Source of the DNA: Dichotomocladium elegans
Taxonomy: Eukaryota; Mucoromycota; Mucoromycetes; Mucorales; Lichtheimiaceae
DNA length: 64,000 nt
Direction: 5' to 3'
Assembly (NCBI GenBank): GCA_025716815.1
Contig: JAIXMN010000023.1
Span: 124,001-188,000, forward strand
Shown here: positions 33,848-45,495 of the stretch, one piece after another
Numbering within the stretch: the stretch's first letter is position 1
How the letters are laid out: the number at the start of each line of letters is the position of its first letter
Position numbers and translations under genes: made by a program
Notes under the pieces: generated by a model
The model's database searches: none
The model's input: only the letters and a program-made list of their open reading frames with translations
Told to the model about the DNA's origin: nothing

Positions 33848-34720
33848 ATCGCCCTTTTTTTTTTTTTTTTACCGTTGATGAGCCAGTTCAAATCCGCGTA
33901 GTTCGCCTCTATACCTCATATGACCGTGAGATGCTGAACTGGCCCGGCTAAAAACATAGAATACTTACGGAACGCCAACCGCTAGACCGCCATATTTTGC
34001 AAGGTCCGGGTTATCAACAAACATATCTTGATGAGCGGCACCGGGTGCAGTTTCGCGAAAATCAACAAATTCATAAGTGCCGTTGGGGGATCGGATCAGC
34101 ATGAAACCGCCCCTATGAGAGTGGGTAGGTTGTTCATTCAAAAATATCCCCCTCAAGAAAAGAAAAATATTTTTACCCGCCGATACCTAGAGTCATGAAG
34201 ATTTGAGTTCATTTGCCTCTACGCAATCTTTGAGTACCGACCGTCCTTTCCCCCTTTTACCAACCCGTTGCATAACTGCCAATGACACCGATGCATAACG
34301 CAGAAGCGATGGCTGCGTCAACCGCATTACCGCCATTTTTCAAAGCTAGATGTGTTTAAGGTTGAGTTTTTCATTACAACAAAAGATACTTTTTCTTCTT
34401 ACTTTCCACGCCCACAGCGGAGCATTCCTCTGCTTCCACGGCCACAGCTGCATGTTCACCAGAGACCAGACGGCCATGATATTCATTCGTATGTCCTACT
34501 TTGGGAAAGTAGGCAATAAGCTTCCAGAACCAGACTTGGGCGCAACGGATAATAATCAACCATCTTTTGTGGCAAAGTACAGCGCTAGCGTGCTTATCAG
34601 TAAGAGCGCAAGGGTGGCCGCACCAAGCCCAGAGAGCAACCGAGCGCGGTGCTGTCGTCTTTTGTAATCCGGGTGCGTGTTTTTCGGCAAGAGCGGCTCA
34701 CTGCCACTCGACTCGTCCAT
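31934..34720 (-). CDS. Gamma-glutamyltranspeptidase (glutathione hydrolase), type II membrane form
   Basis: A multi-exon minus-strand gene of roughly ten exons. From ATG 34720 the protein has a short basic cytoplasmic N-terminus and a signal anchor (AATLALLLISTLALYF). Then come the Ntn-hydrolase features: SGEHAAVAVEAEECSAVGVE, LKNGGNAVDAAIASALCIGV, GGGFMLIRSPNG with FRETAPGAA, and PTSGPLIIAVLNLLEQYN. The autocleavage/nucleophile site is Thr in NHGTMHLSV (codon 32839-32841), followed by the DFSIPG and APGKRPLSS motifs. The enzyme removes the gamma-glutamyl group from glutathione in the vacuole or at the cell surface. The C-terminus is HAVSDPRKFGIAAAY. One intron carries a (CA)n and T-run. Family certain; some small exons near the active site inferred. 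Confidence 0.92.
33813..33872. repeat. (CA)n plus poly-T in an intron of the transpeptidase gene
   Basis: About 16 CA units followed, after a short gap, by a T run of about 18. On the coding strand the poly-A/(TG)n lies just after a CGGTAAAA donor. It is intronic. Confidence 0.7.
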
Positions 34721-35181
34721 TCTGCAATGAGATTCAAAGAAGGGGGGTAAAAAAGGGCAAAACCGATAAAGATGAAAAAAAAAGAGTCATTAGATCGCTC
34801 GTCTCACCCCCACTACATCACTCAGACCCTTCCTCTCTCCCCCCACCCCCACCCAAGAAAATTTGTAACTCATTTTTGACGTGTTTGCCGTGATGACAAA
34901 TAATTCCTTTATTTGTAAACTCCCCCCCAACTCCTACTTCCTCTCCCCCCCCAAAAAAAAAGAATACTGTTCATAAAGCACGGACCGCGGCTGAGAATCT
35001 CGGTTTGTAGGAATTCACGGTTTTATTAGTTTTATACTTGTTTTCAAGGTTAATTTTATTAAAATAGAAAATCGTCAGAAAAAAGAAATAAATCTGCTGC
35101 TTGACTGTACATACAAATGAAAAATGAAAGATGGGTTTGGATGGGTTGCTGATACATTTTAAAGACGGTGGAAAGAATGCT
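34721..35181. other. Intergenic between two minus-strand genes
   Basis: Upstream region of the transpeptidase and 3' flank of NOP56. Several homopolymer A and C runs (34830, 34925, 34955) and no exon. Confidence 0.5.
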
Positions 35182-36948
35182 CTAGTCTTTGTTCTTCTTC
35201 TCCTTCTTTTCTTTCTTCTCCTTCTTCTCCTTCTTTTCCTTCTTCTCCTTCTTCTCCTTCTTCTCCTTCTTCTCAGACTTAACCTTCTTCTCTTGCTTCT
35301 CGGGTTCCTCCTCTGCTTGACGCTTGGTACCAGCGACTACAATGGGATAATGTTATTTTAATCTTCTCCAATATATGAATAACACACGCATGACTCACCC
35401 TTGGCAGGTTCCTCCTTTGCAGCAGGAATCTCGTCCTCATCATCCAGAGAATCAATGACTGTCTTCATGACATCAAGGTTCTTGGAGGGGACGGCGCCAC
35501 TATCGAAGAAGGCAAGACGCTCCTCGACCTGAGACTTCAAGGCTTTACCAAACTTGTCGGTGGGAACATCTACACATACATGTATTAGCAAAACCACTCC
35601 ACCGGCAATCGCAGCGCCAACTTACCAGAGAAGCAATCAATACGGGACGCAATGGTACATTTGTTGGCGAGATATCGCGAAATGCGACCCTTGTTCTTGG
35701 CACCAGCGCGGCCAATGAAAGAGGAATTATAAATGAGACCGTATTTGGGAGTATTGCTTCTGGTCTTAAGGGCACGGAAAAGAGCCTTCTCGGCACCAAG
35801 GATTTGGAGAGTGGATGCTGGATATTTAGAGAGGTTCGTAAGCGAACCAGCATGGGAGATTAACCGGGCACCGACAACCTCGCCAATGAGGGCGGCCAAG
35901 TTGGGTGCAACGTGATTCATCTTGGAAATCAGATATTCGTGGAGCTTCTTGCGGTATTCGGCAAGGCTGATCACACGGTCAGCAAAGTTCATGACGTTGA
36001 TCATATCGACAGGAGAAATGTCAGTTCCCATCGAGGCACGGGCTGCGTCGAGGATCTGGCGAGCAATGGTCTCATCACCGTCCATGACCTCAGCAAGAGC
36101 TTCAACGTTCTCCTCGGACAGATCCGCCTTGTTCTTAATGATCTTGGCGAGCTTGGCGTACTTATAGTTGTCGCTCACGATCTTCACAAGTTCGGGGAAG
36201 TGCCAGGAATACCATTCCTTGACGCGCATGGCAAAAGTGTTGACATCTTTGTCGAGTTGATCAAGGAGCGCAATGGCCTGAATGATCATGTTGTCGGATC
36301 GGTTTACGTTGAACTTGACCTTTGCGCGAGAGTAACTATGACCGAGACCCAATTGTGCCTTCTGGATGTCACCCTCCTTAAGCTGCGAAAGAAGCTTCTC
36401 CGACCAGAGACGGATACCGCGAACAAGTTCCTGCACCATTTCGTCGGTCGTGCACTCGAAGCCACATTCACCCTTAATGGCACCGGCCAAGTTCTTTTCG
36501 GAAACACCGAGCGAAAATTTACTCTTTTTGCTGGCTTTCGGGAGGTTCATTTCGAGAAAAGCTTTCAACGAATCGTTCACAATGCCTAACAGAGAAAGAG
36601 TAACACCATCATGGCGTCAGTCATTGATTACTTTCATTCCAGTCGCTTTGTTTCGAGATCGTCTCTTTTGTAATAGTACCCTCAGAAACATCGTTAGCAT
36701 TCTCCAGGGCATCGGCGGCGCTCTTGAAGGGAGCAAAGGACTTGAGTCTGACCATTTTGCCAAACTTGGAGAGATCCTGGATAGATTCCTGGACCTGCTC
36801 AAGCTTAGCACCGATCTCCTCGGTTTGGAGACGCTCAAAGAGAGCGTAGCCGGAGGCGGTTTCAAACAAGATGTAGTTTGCCTAGTCCAAGTAAACTTAG
36901 CCAATTTGTCTCTCTTCTCTCTCGCCCATACAGCATCAAACTCACCAT
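35182..36948 (-). CDS. NOP56: Box C/D snoRNP core protein NOP56
   Basis: NOP56 works with NOP58, fibrillarin and Snu13 in 2'-O-methylation and pre-rRNA processing in the nucleolus. The first exon is the ATG alone (36946-36948). After a GTGAGT...CTAG intron the protein runs [19 protein letters not shown], then the coiled-coil region and the Nop domain: [81 protein letters not shown]. The tail is a KKE/KKD repeat ending KKNKD at 35182, normal for NOP56. The [15 protein letters not shown] wording separates it from NOP58. On the opposite strand the Lys tail creates a meaningless poly-Leu frame. Confidence 0.95.
36946..36948 (-). other. Initiator-only first coding exon (ATG) of NOP56
   Basis: The start codon is followed at once by GTGAGT, and the next exon after a CTTGGACTAG acceptor begins [11 protein letters not shown], the conserved NOP56 N-terminus. 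No other in-frame Met precedes that block. Confidence 0.7.
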
Positions 36949-37457
36949 TGTGCAAGGAAAGGGCTGAAGCGGGGAAAAAATGTCAAAAAAAATTGACTTG
37001 TTGTGGGATACCCGCTTGGTGGCGTCGAATATCGTGACTGCTTGGAAGGGGGAAGGCCCAATTTTTTTTTTCCATAATCTTTGTGTTCCAGATTCTTGTA
37101 CTACGCTACACACAAAGGAGAGAGCATTTCGCCCTTCCTTGAACCCCCTTTAGCACGTGACCCGTGTTCAACATGGTCTCTGGAGCAACTGCCTTCTGTC
37201 CATCCCCACACGGCACATGCTCAATCGATTTGCATTTTCCTTTTTGCTTATTTCGACAAGAACGATGGGATTTTGTTGTTGACCCAAGCCATCAACTCTT
37301 GACCTATCTCTATATCCTCGTAAGGACCGAAGCATCCCAATTTTTTATTCTGATCCACCATGATGTTCTTGTTTCTGCTGCAATAAATAAGCAGGTAGAA
37401 CTGAAAAAAGGGAGGGAGAGGTGGAACTATATACATATTCACCGCCAGCTAAGTCGT
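36949..37457. other. Intergenic, NOP56 promoter side
   Basis: No gene seen. A CACGTGACC box near 37155 lies about 200 bases upstream of the NOP56 ATG and could be a bHLH site. Confidence 0.35.
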
Positions 37458-38873
37458 TTATTCCTGATCTTGATAAGTGACATTGAGAATATTTGGCTTC
37501 TCGTAATTTTCCAAGTAGCGCATGGCCTTGCTCTACAAGAACATGTCAAATGCACTGCCAATAGTCCTTTCAAACAAGCTTACCACAGCGCGTTTCTTGG
37601 TCACTGTCATTCTGCTCTTGACAATCGTATAATGCGCAGCATCATCACGAGGTGCAATCATCATCAGCGACTGAGTATTGTCGTGGCTATAAAGATATTC
37701 GCGGACGGACTCGAATGTGATCGGCTGACATAGACACAAGACACGTTATTAAGCCAGATCAATCTTGCGCTCGGAGAGACAGCTACCCCACTGTTGCTGC
37801 AGAGGGCCTTCTCGTATCCCTTTCTCTTCATCCTACCTCATCACTCGGTGGTTCTTGGATACCAATAATCGCATTCTTCTTTTGGTGTACAAGTTTTTGC
37901 GTGCCTTCCTTATCAGGTAGGAACCAGATCAAGTAGCTGTCATTAGGATCATGTGGGTTAGTGATGGGACGCATGATACCGCGGTCTGTAGCATCGCGTG
38001 CTGAAGGTCGGAGCTCCTCAAGCCCTTCGGCATCATCCAAACCGTACACCTCGCCAGCAGTCCTCTTTCCTAGTCGTTTTTCATCTGCTGGATCAGCTAC
38101 AAACTGACCAATGGTGTAGATTGTGTCTTCGCAGGTACGATCGGGAACAAGTGGGATGATGCGCTTTGCCTTGGCTTTTGTGCGGGGGTGAACGAGTTGG
38201 TTGACGTCGGGTGGATTGAATCCTTCCTGAACAATCTCGAGCCGTTCTTCAAATGAGTGCTGAGGTTTGTGAGATCCGCTGTACTGTGTCTTTTGTTTTG
38301 CTGGCTTTTTGTCCGTGGCTGTGAAGGTCTGCGAGAGCGTGTCGATACGTCGAAGCCAGTTTTGGTTCGGACGCCGGCTTGAGTTTTTGCCATTTGCGTC
38401 GCTCTCGAGTGGTGGCTGTGCGAGGAAAACCTTGTCTTCCTCTGCAATTTCCTCCGTAGCCTGTAGCACTACGAAGAGCAAACGAGAAACAAGCCATTTG
38501 AATGAGTCATGGCCGGAACAGTCGGGACAGAAAACACGAGATTGAAAAGATTACATTGATCGGGCTGGAGATCCATCATGATGAGGTACTCCGCAATTGG
38601 CTGATCGATCTGGACACCAAACTTTGAGTCTACATGGAGAGGAAGAGGGTAGTAGTCGAGAGCTGTTTCCTGGTGTTGAACATTGTAATCAGGCAGAGCT
38701 GGAAGCGTCAAGAGCTTTGGCGGAAAAGGTAGCGGTGGAAGTTGATTTCGGTAGCGTATACGAGACACAAAGTCACCTTTGTATGTACTAGGCAATAGTT
38801 TCCGCACGTCGACGATATGTTAATGAGCCATGTGAAAGAGAATTCCTTCGTCATTTCAATACCTGGAAGACAT
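37458..38873 (-). CDS. PAF1: RNA polymerase II-associated factor PAF1
   Basis: Subunit of the PAF1 elongation complex, which couples Pol II to histone H2B ubiquitination and H3 methylation. The start is an 11-nt exon (38863-38873, MSS plus part of a codon) spliced to TYKGDFVSRIRYRNQLPPLPFPPKLL, the family's signature N-terminus. Further blocks are LPLHVDSKFGVQIDQPIAEYL, FLAQPP, NWLRRIDTLSQTF, FEERLEIVQEGF and RTKAKAKRIIPLVPD. The C-terminal exons encode YLIWFLPD..., VREYLYSHDNTQSLMMIAPRDDAAHYTIVKSRMTVTKKRAV and a final SKAMRYLENYEKP ending at 37458. The C-terminal half is more divergent than the N-terminal half, as is usual for PAF1. Confidence 0.87.
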
Positions 38874-40179
38874 TGGGCTGTTGAGAAGTAGGGCAGTGGG
38901 TCGAGGAGGAAGGTCCGATTGCTTGGCTAGTCGGAGTGTTTTGGCTCGCCCTGGGAATTTTTTAACCGGCAAAAAGCGTTCTTCATCTGAACACTGCGAT
39001 ACCCCCCCCCTTTGCAAGAATCGATACTTAATATGAGGTTTACTATGTTCCCGCTATCGTGTGCTATTAAAACAGCCAAGCAAAGCGCCTGGACTTTGAA
39101 GAAGGGGCTAGCTTTTTCATGCTGTGTGCCATCTAACCTTAAGATTTTTTTTCGTCCAGGAGCACTGCATAGTAATTAGTCTTTTTAAGAGTATGTATAT
39201 GGGGAGTTCGCTATGGAACATCTAGGAGTAGCTTAGCGTGCAGAATCTAATGTGTCGGCTTGTGACAGTGTATCTACTGCCGTTGGAAGATTGGTAAACA
39301 TGATTATTGTATGTAGATAGACTTTGCGCTAGTTTTTGACATAAGGGGTGGTCTGTAATTTCTTAGTCGCAACTTCAAGTGGGCAAGCAATAACATTTAA
39401 TTATAAACATTTCCTCTGGCTTGCTTTGCGCACACTCCGTGGATGAACTCGAGAAGTTTTCATGGATGATAACCGTTTACGGCAGATGAGATATGCGATC
39501 GGTCGTCATGCTTACTTCCTATAAATACTGAGCAGTCGAGAATCCGCTTCTTCATTGAACTCATTCGGTATGTTTTACGTATTACACCCAATCTAGCATC
39601 CGCTCTCCTTTGACGAGACATGGAATAGAGGAGTCCTCCAACGTCTTTCCCGCTCACTCTTTCTGCTGCCGCCTATGTAGTGCGCTGCCACTTCTCTCCC
39701 TGTCCTCTCTGTGCCCCCGGTTATCTCCGGGACTACCCACAATAACTCCTGGGGTCCTTTGGGACTCTCATGTGTTAAGTTAAATGATTACTGTTTTCAG
39801 ATGACTAATGGAGTAATCCATCTATCGATACAAAGTCTTGTGTATTTAGAAAATAAAGTAAAATGTCAATATGTCTCCTATGCTGCAACCAAGACGAAAT
39901 ACGTTCCAAAGACGTCGGATGCAACCCACGTTTTCCTGGCCCACGGTCAAGTAATGGGCCCCTGGAGCCGATCTCTTCCTATATCTATACATCACTTCGA
40001 GTGCAAATCAACTTAAGGGTTCATGAAAAAAAAAGACATATGGCACTTTTTTCTTGGGGGAAGGGTTCCTGTTGACCCCTTGGTGAAAGAAGGAGACTTC
40101 AACGATCGAGGCCAGCTCTGTCTCTTCCATTTAATGAAATGATCTGCTGAATTGGATCCTATGGTACAAGGGGAAAATG
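38874..40179. other. Intergenic, about 1.3 kb
   Basis: Contains the PAF1 promoter side and the 3' flank of the next minus-strand gene. A C9 run is near 39002. Short ORFs such as 39711-40016 show no domain. No RNA gene recognised. Confidence 0.45.
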
Positions 40180-40749
40180 TCACCAGACTTGATATGTAGA
40201 ATTGGATGATATCCGATGCTGATTTTGATGAGTGTTAGGTCGATGATGATGATGATGATGATGATAGCCAGCCCACGAATCCCATTGACGAGCAAGGGAC
40301 TGGAGCACTTTGGGATCGTGTATCTCCATTAAATCTTTTTCGTTGCCACCTCTGGGTCCAAGTCCAAGCTCAGAGTAAGAGTATCCTTCCTCAAACATAT
40401 CCATCTGATTGTATTGCTGGCGACCTGCAGCAGCAGAAGATGGGGAAGAGGAGGAGGAGGACAAGTAGGCGCCGGTGCTGGCTGTAGGAGGAGGTTTGGG
40501 CGGATGCGCGAGGATTGAGTTGAAGACAAGATCATGGGTTTCGGGAGGTGGAAGGGACGAAGTGGATGCTGTCGCTGCTGCTGCGTCTTCGAAGGTGACA
40601 AAGCCTGGTGGCGGTCTCTGTCGGAATCGCCGAAGCAGAAACATGAAGCCGATGACGAGGGCGATTCCTAGCACGCAACACGTGCAAATGAGAGCAATGG
40701 CGGTGTTGGACAGATTTTGTTGCTGTGATCCTGAGTCAACCGAGTTCAT
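40180..40749 (-). CDS. Single-pass membrane protein with a His run, unknown function
   Basis: An uninterrupted 189-residue frame from ATG 40749. After a short polar N-terminus (MNSVDSGSQQQNLSN) there is one strong transmembrane helix, TAIALICTCCVLGIALVIGFMFLL, with a Cys pair, then the basic stop-transfer RRFRQRPPP. The cytoplasmic part is Pro/Ser/Ala-rich with an acidic-aromatic patch (MDMFEEGYSYSELGLG) and seven consecutive His encoded by a CAT repeat near 40240-40265. The composition resembles small fungal membrane adaptor proteins of wall-sensor type without the long ectodomain. I do not recognise the family. The ATG could also be the second exon of a gene with an upstream signal peptide, but I see none. 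Confidence 0.6.
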   Translation of the reverse strand: MNSVDSGSQQQNLSNTAIALICTCCVLGIALVIGFMFLLRRFRQRPPPGFVTFEDAAAATASTSSLPPPETHDLVFNSILAHPPKPPPTASTGAYLSSSSSSPSSAAAGRQQYNQMDMFEEGYSYSELGLGPRGGNEKDLMEIHDPKVLQSLARQWDSWAGYHHHHHHHRPNTHQNQHRISSNSTYQVW

Positions 40750-41402
40750 GACATGTGCAAAAAGAGGGAAGGACTGTGGGTGCGCTTGCGCGTGAAGTAA
40801 GAAAAGAAGGGAAAAGCCGGGTCGTTCTTCTATTGTCCCTTCGAAATGAAAAAGAGGGAGGACGCCTATGCGAATGATTCGTTAGGTTTGAATTGGCTGC
40901 TGTAATTAGCAACAACGCCTTTTTTGTACCGTCACACAAATAGATTCGTCAATATGCATTCTCCCTTCTTCTCAACAATGGGCAACGTCGTTAATTGATC
41001 ACCTTAATGAAATACTCGACCTATTTCAGATCTCATCTGGCGAGACAAGCCATCCGCCCTGGTCACGCTTGAAGATTCGGTCATCAAGCCGATCATTGGT
41101 AACTCGTCGAGGGTTGCATGCATAATCTAGTCTCCCCCTCGCTCGTGGCTAGCCGCAGCAATAAAAGACGCGGAACCATGAGCCCATATGAAGCGTCCGG
41201 GCAGGTGAACAAGTTGATGTAGCATTAGTTCTTCTTGTCAGACGATTCAGGCACCATCGCAGCCTGATTCCGTCCTTGTGTGACTCGTGCGCAAAAAAAT
41301 AATCCTTGAGGGGAGGCGCGTATTCGCGCTTCCCTTTTTTTTCTCTCTCAGACCGCCCTATCTGTTCCCTTTTTCCGCCCGTGTCAAAATATTCGAGCAG
41401 TA
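40750..41402. other. Divergent promoter region
   Basis: Lies between the His-run membrane protein (-) and the FYR-domain gene (+), so it probably contains both promoters. No exon or RNA gene seen. Confidence 0.4.
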
Positions 41403-42603
41403 ATGACCACACAGCAAGGAATGGACGCTTATGTTCAGACAGACGAGAACTGGCAAAGTGATCAACTACGGAAGTACCGGCGAATGAAGCGGAAAATCCT
41501 GGAATTCATTGCAGTAAGGGCTCTCTCTTTCTTATTATGAAAGGAAACTGCACACCAAACACTGACGTACATATACACGAACACGTGTGGGCTTGTCACT
41601 TTCCTGATGTCTTAGAAACACAAGTCTGCACAACTCTCGGTGGATAAGGCAAATCGGCGAATCCGGGTGCTTCAGCAGGAGAAAAAGTAGACAGAATAAT
41701 CCAGACGCCAACAGAGTTCACCTGAGCCAACAACGTGTGTATATGTGTAGGCGACTCATGCGAGCAAATAAGAACGGTGATGCCATGGAGACCAGTCAGG
41801 AGGACGACGAAGAGGATGCTGAAGAAGAGGAAGCGGATGAAGATGACGAGGAAGATCAGCTAGATGAAGATGAAGAAATGGGTAAAGATGTTACCACAGA
41901 GCTCAAGAAAATCAAGCTTGGTATCAACAAAATGTGTTTTACATAGCCGAGATTCCGATGCCCAAAATCATCACGAAACGCACAGGCAATTCGAGACGAA
42001 AGCCGGTAGAAGTTCCGAGGGACGAGCAGGGCAAGGTGATCCTCCCAATACAGATTGCATCCTTGAAGGTGATCGAGCTCGGGACTGTGATCCACGATCG
42101 CACCACATTCCACAGCGAACGATACATTTGGCCCGTTGGGTATTGTACAGAAAGGTAAAGTCGGGCACGGCGCATCCTTTGCTGTCGATGGCCAGGATCA
42201 TAGGTTGACTGTTTTACAGGACTTATATGAGCATGGTCGATCCGAACAACCAGACAACGTATACCTGCCGCGTAGAGGATGGCGGTGATGGACCTTTGGT
42301 AAGATCTTGCGGATGGCGTGGAAAGGTTTCTGGATGATTGACAGCATCAGCCCATTCAAGTTTACCATCCGTGCAGCTGATACGCCAGATGAAGATGATA
42401 TCTCAGCGCGTACGCCTACAGGAGCTTGGGCAGTAGTTATCAAACGAGCTAACGAGGTCCGGCAACGCGAATCGGCTAATGCCATTTCTGGACCGGAATA
42501 CTTTGGGTTTTCCAATCCGCTCGTCATCGAGATGGTCGAGGCTTTACCTGACGCAGAAAAATGCGTCAATTATAACTTCCACAGCAAGCGCTCGCAAAAG
42601 TAG
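41403..42603 (+). CDS. FYRN/FYRC-domain nuclear protein (TBRG1-like)
   Basis: Six exons from ATG 41403; the first ends at 41513. The N-terminal part is a basic helix (SDQLRKYRRMKRKILEFI, then KANRRIRVLQQEK) followed by a long Asp/Glu-rich stretch (about 41790-41885). Then comes the paired FYRN region (LGTVIHDRTTFHSERYIWPVGYCTERTYMSM) and FYRC region (TPTGAWAVVIKRANEVR, SGPEYFGFSNPLVIEMVEALP). FYRN-FYRC pairs form one folded unit found in chromatin proteins such as MLL methyltransferases and TBRG1. With no SET or PHD domain, this small protein most resembles TBRG1 and its fungal counterparts. A chromatin-bound role is inferred. Confidence 0.85.
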
Positions 42604-43627
42604 TTGTTCTCCACACCTCTCTTTTGCTTCAGTAACACCTACACACATCCTTCCCACCTCGCTCTCTCTCTCTCTCTCTCTCCCCACTCGCTGACTTGTC
42701 CTACTTTGTCCGTAACAAGCAGACGCCCATGATGGAAGATGGGGGAAGGCGCACCTCGACAGCTTCTTTGTTTCTGCTTCCGCCCGCCTATTTACTGATC
42801 TGAGTCCATACACAATATCTGTTTATACTATCTTGGTCTTTACAGCTTTGAAGATGCACACCCTCTATGCTTTATCCAATGATTCCAAGTTGTCCTAGGC
42901 TATCTTTCCCAGAGACCTGAACGTGGAGTGCGAAGTCGACGTTGATTGGCTGCCACATTTGTCTCAGACGACGGTGTGCTAAACAAGAGGGAAAGGCGGG
43001 GTGTGTAATGCCTCGTTGGTCAGAAAACAAGAGCAATGTTTGGTGGGCTAAAGAAGAATTAAGCAGTCTAAAGAACATGCCATTGGCAGGAAGCTTCAAA
43101 GAGATGATTTTCTCTTTCCCTGTCTGCGATCATCTGCTTAGAGGAGGGGCGGGAGAAACCAAAGGACGAAAGGCTTGTGAAAATAAACTGCTTGTGCGAC
43201 GTGAATTCATACGAACATCTCGGGTGATGATTGTTTATCTCGCATGGACTTGGTCACATAATCCACAGAGCGTTGTGCGGCGGAGAGGACGACGACGCTG
43301 TCTATCATTATCAATTATAGCTTGTGGGGAGCCCAAGTGTAACATGGACCTCCCAATCTTATTGTGATGATGCCTGCATTTGGCATAACAGACGTGATCG
43401 ATGGACTCTGAGGCGTTGGTCGTGATAAGATGCGATTGTTCAAGATCAGAGAGGGGAGGGGAGGGGAGAGAGAGGTAGAGAGAGATTTGACATATGGCTT
43501 TGATGCGGCGTATACTTAAAAAGCACACACATCTGAGACACTGAAATTTAAAAAAGCCAAAGCGAGCGTATAAGAAAATCGACAGTCCGGGGCTTCTCTT
43601 TTTTGGTGATCCATTCTCTTGTCCACC
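42604..43627. other. Intergenic, about 1 kb
   Basis: Includes a (TC)n tract at about 42663-42681 just after the FYR gene and a GA-rich stretch near 43450-43480. No gene supported. Confidence 0.45.
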
Positions 43628-45495
43628 ATGGATTCAAACTCGAGTTCAATGCAGCAAGACGACAGCCATAGTCCAGCAAGCACAAATCAAGGTGCAGCAA
43701 CTCCCTCTACAAACAATCAGGACTCCCCTTCCGATGCCAATAGTACGATACAGCAAGACTCAAAAAAAAAGCGGACTGGACCAAAGCGGCGCAAAGTGAC
43801 CCATGGTAAAACATGTTTAGATCGCTTGACACTCTGAACCAGGAAAAAAAAGAGATAACACTCTCACGACGCTTTCTCTTCTTGTGAATAGCATGTGTGT
43901 ACTGTCGCCGCTCCCACATGACTTGTGATGAAGGTTGGGGTCTTTTCTCTTTTCTAGTCGTACCTTTGACTCAACCTGTTTTTTTTTTCCTACTTCCCTT
44001 CTCTTGCTCAGGACGGCCATGCCAACGGTGTATAAAACGGAGCATCGGCCACCTTTGCCATGACGAACCAAAGCACTCGAACAATGCCCTTCAAAACAAT
44101 AACCCTCCTACTCCTAAAAACCGTGTTACTCAACCGAGCACCAGCCAGAATTATATGCCTCTCAATAATATGGCCAATGGTGAGTCGTATACTTTGACAC
44201 ACCTACGCGCTTTTTCCTTTACTCGAAATTGATGGAGCTCACTCATTTTTCTTATTGGTAGGTCTGGGTGGTAACAGTAATCTCGGTGGTCTTCCGATTC
44301 AGTTTTTCGGACAGATGGGTACGGGCCAGCTTACATTCGCCAGCGAGCATATGGGCAATGAAATCTCAGTAATCAGGTAAACCGAAAAGAAGGGGTTGAT
44401 CAGCAGTATGTTCATTATGTCGTAAAGCAATTTCCTCGATTCACTGGATGGCGACGTTCAGGCAATCTATGGCAACAACAGCAACAATAACAATGCCAAC
44501 AATCAGCAATCCGCTGTCGCACCACCCACTGTCAATACCACCGAGAAGTTCTTCTTGACTGCAGCAGACCCATCTGATGGTAAACTGGAAGATCGGCTTA
44601 CAGAAGTCATCAATGCGAAATACGAGGCCGGATTTCTGAAACCATACAACTATGTAAACGGATATGCGCGTTTGCAAAAATACATGGACAACAAGTAAGT
44701 TCGCTTTTCGTTTAATTTTCCAACAATCCAACTAACGATCCCCCACCCAAAATGCAAGCATGTCAGCATCAAGTCGTCAAAGAATTCTCAATGTCATGGG
44801 CACATTCCGTCCGGCTTTTCGTTCTGTTGCGCAATCATTGACGGACATTGATTTGATACTGGTTGAAGAGGCCTTTGAAAGGTTACTACTGGTAATAACA
44901 GCAAGATAGTAAAGCGAGAACGGAATTGACAGCGATAATAACGGAAAGTAGGATTATGACCGTGTGTTTAGCTCAATGGGTATTCCAGCATGCCTTTGGC
45001 GCCGTACAGGCGAGATCTATAAAGGAAACAAGGAGTTTGCTTCACTAGTCAATGTGCCCATCGAGAAGCTCCGAGAGGTACAGGCAGTGCGAGTAGATCC
45101 CATGGAAGGGTGACAGTGAGTTAAAACGGAAATATTAGGGACACCTCTGCATATACGAACTTATGGCGGAAGAGTCAGCAGTAAACTATTGGGAGGTATG
45201 TATGGGCACAAGCAACGCAGAGGGCGAGATAAAACTAAAGTTGCGGTAACCAGAAATACGGCAATATCGCTTTTGATCCTGGACAGAAGGCGGTCTTGAC
45301 ATCCTGTCTGCTGAGAAACCCCGACCCTGATAACACCAGTGTTATTTCTTGCTGTTTCTCATTCACCATTAGGAGAGACAAATATAATATCCCAGTAAGT
45401 TCCTTTTATTCCAATGGCATGATCAGTTCCTAACGCTCTTTATTCCCTTCCAGACAGTCATTGTTGGTAACTTTCTACCTGTACGCTTGCAATAA
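43628..45495 (+). CDS. Zn(II)2Cys6 transcription factor, ERT1/AcuK-type regulator of gluconeogenesis
   Basis: Starts at ATG 43628 and contains many short exons. After a Ser/Gln-rich leader and KKKRTGPKRRKVTH comes the zinc cluster ACVYCRRSHMTCDEGRPCQRCIKRSIGHLC, spread over three exons, with six Cys in fungal binuclear spacing. The KVTHACVYCRRSHMTCD form, the middle block TEKFFLTAADPSDGKLEDRLTEVINAKYEAGFLKPYNYVNGYARLQKYM and the C-terminal PAS-like region (SLTDIDLILVEEAFERLLLDYDRVFSSMGIPACLWRR, FLPVRLQ) identify the ERT1/RDS2/AcuK group. These factors switch genes for growth on non-fermentable carbon. The stop is only 100 bases before the PER1 start. Confidence 0.9.

Noticed and set aside
33880..33910. 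A tRNA-like T-loop string (GTTCAAATCC)
   Set aside because: On the minus strand it is coding sequence of the transpeptidase (GFELAHQR), and no acceptor stem or anticodon arm surrounds it.
35131..35361. Poly-Leu open frame on the plus strand
   Set aside because: It is the antisense of the Lys-rich KKE tail of NOP56, with no independent support.
35912..36589. Long plus-strand open frame of 225 codons
   Set aside because: It is a shadow of the NOP56 coding strand; the minus frame shows clear NOP56 conservation.
37164..37733. 189-codon plus-strand open frame
   Set aside because: It overlaps the PAF1 3' exons on the other strand and has no domain.
43366..43420. Possible box C/D snoRNA (GTGATGA ... 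CTGA)
   Set aside because: The boxes occur often by chance, no terminal stem is visible and no guide target was recognised.
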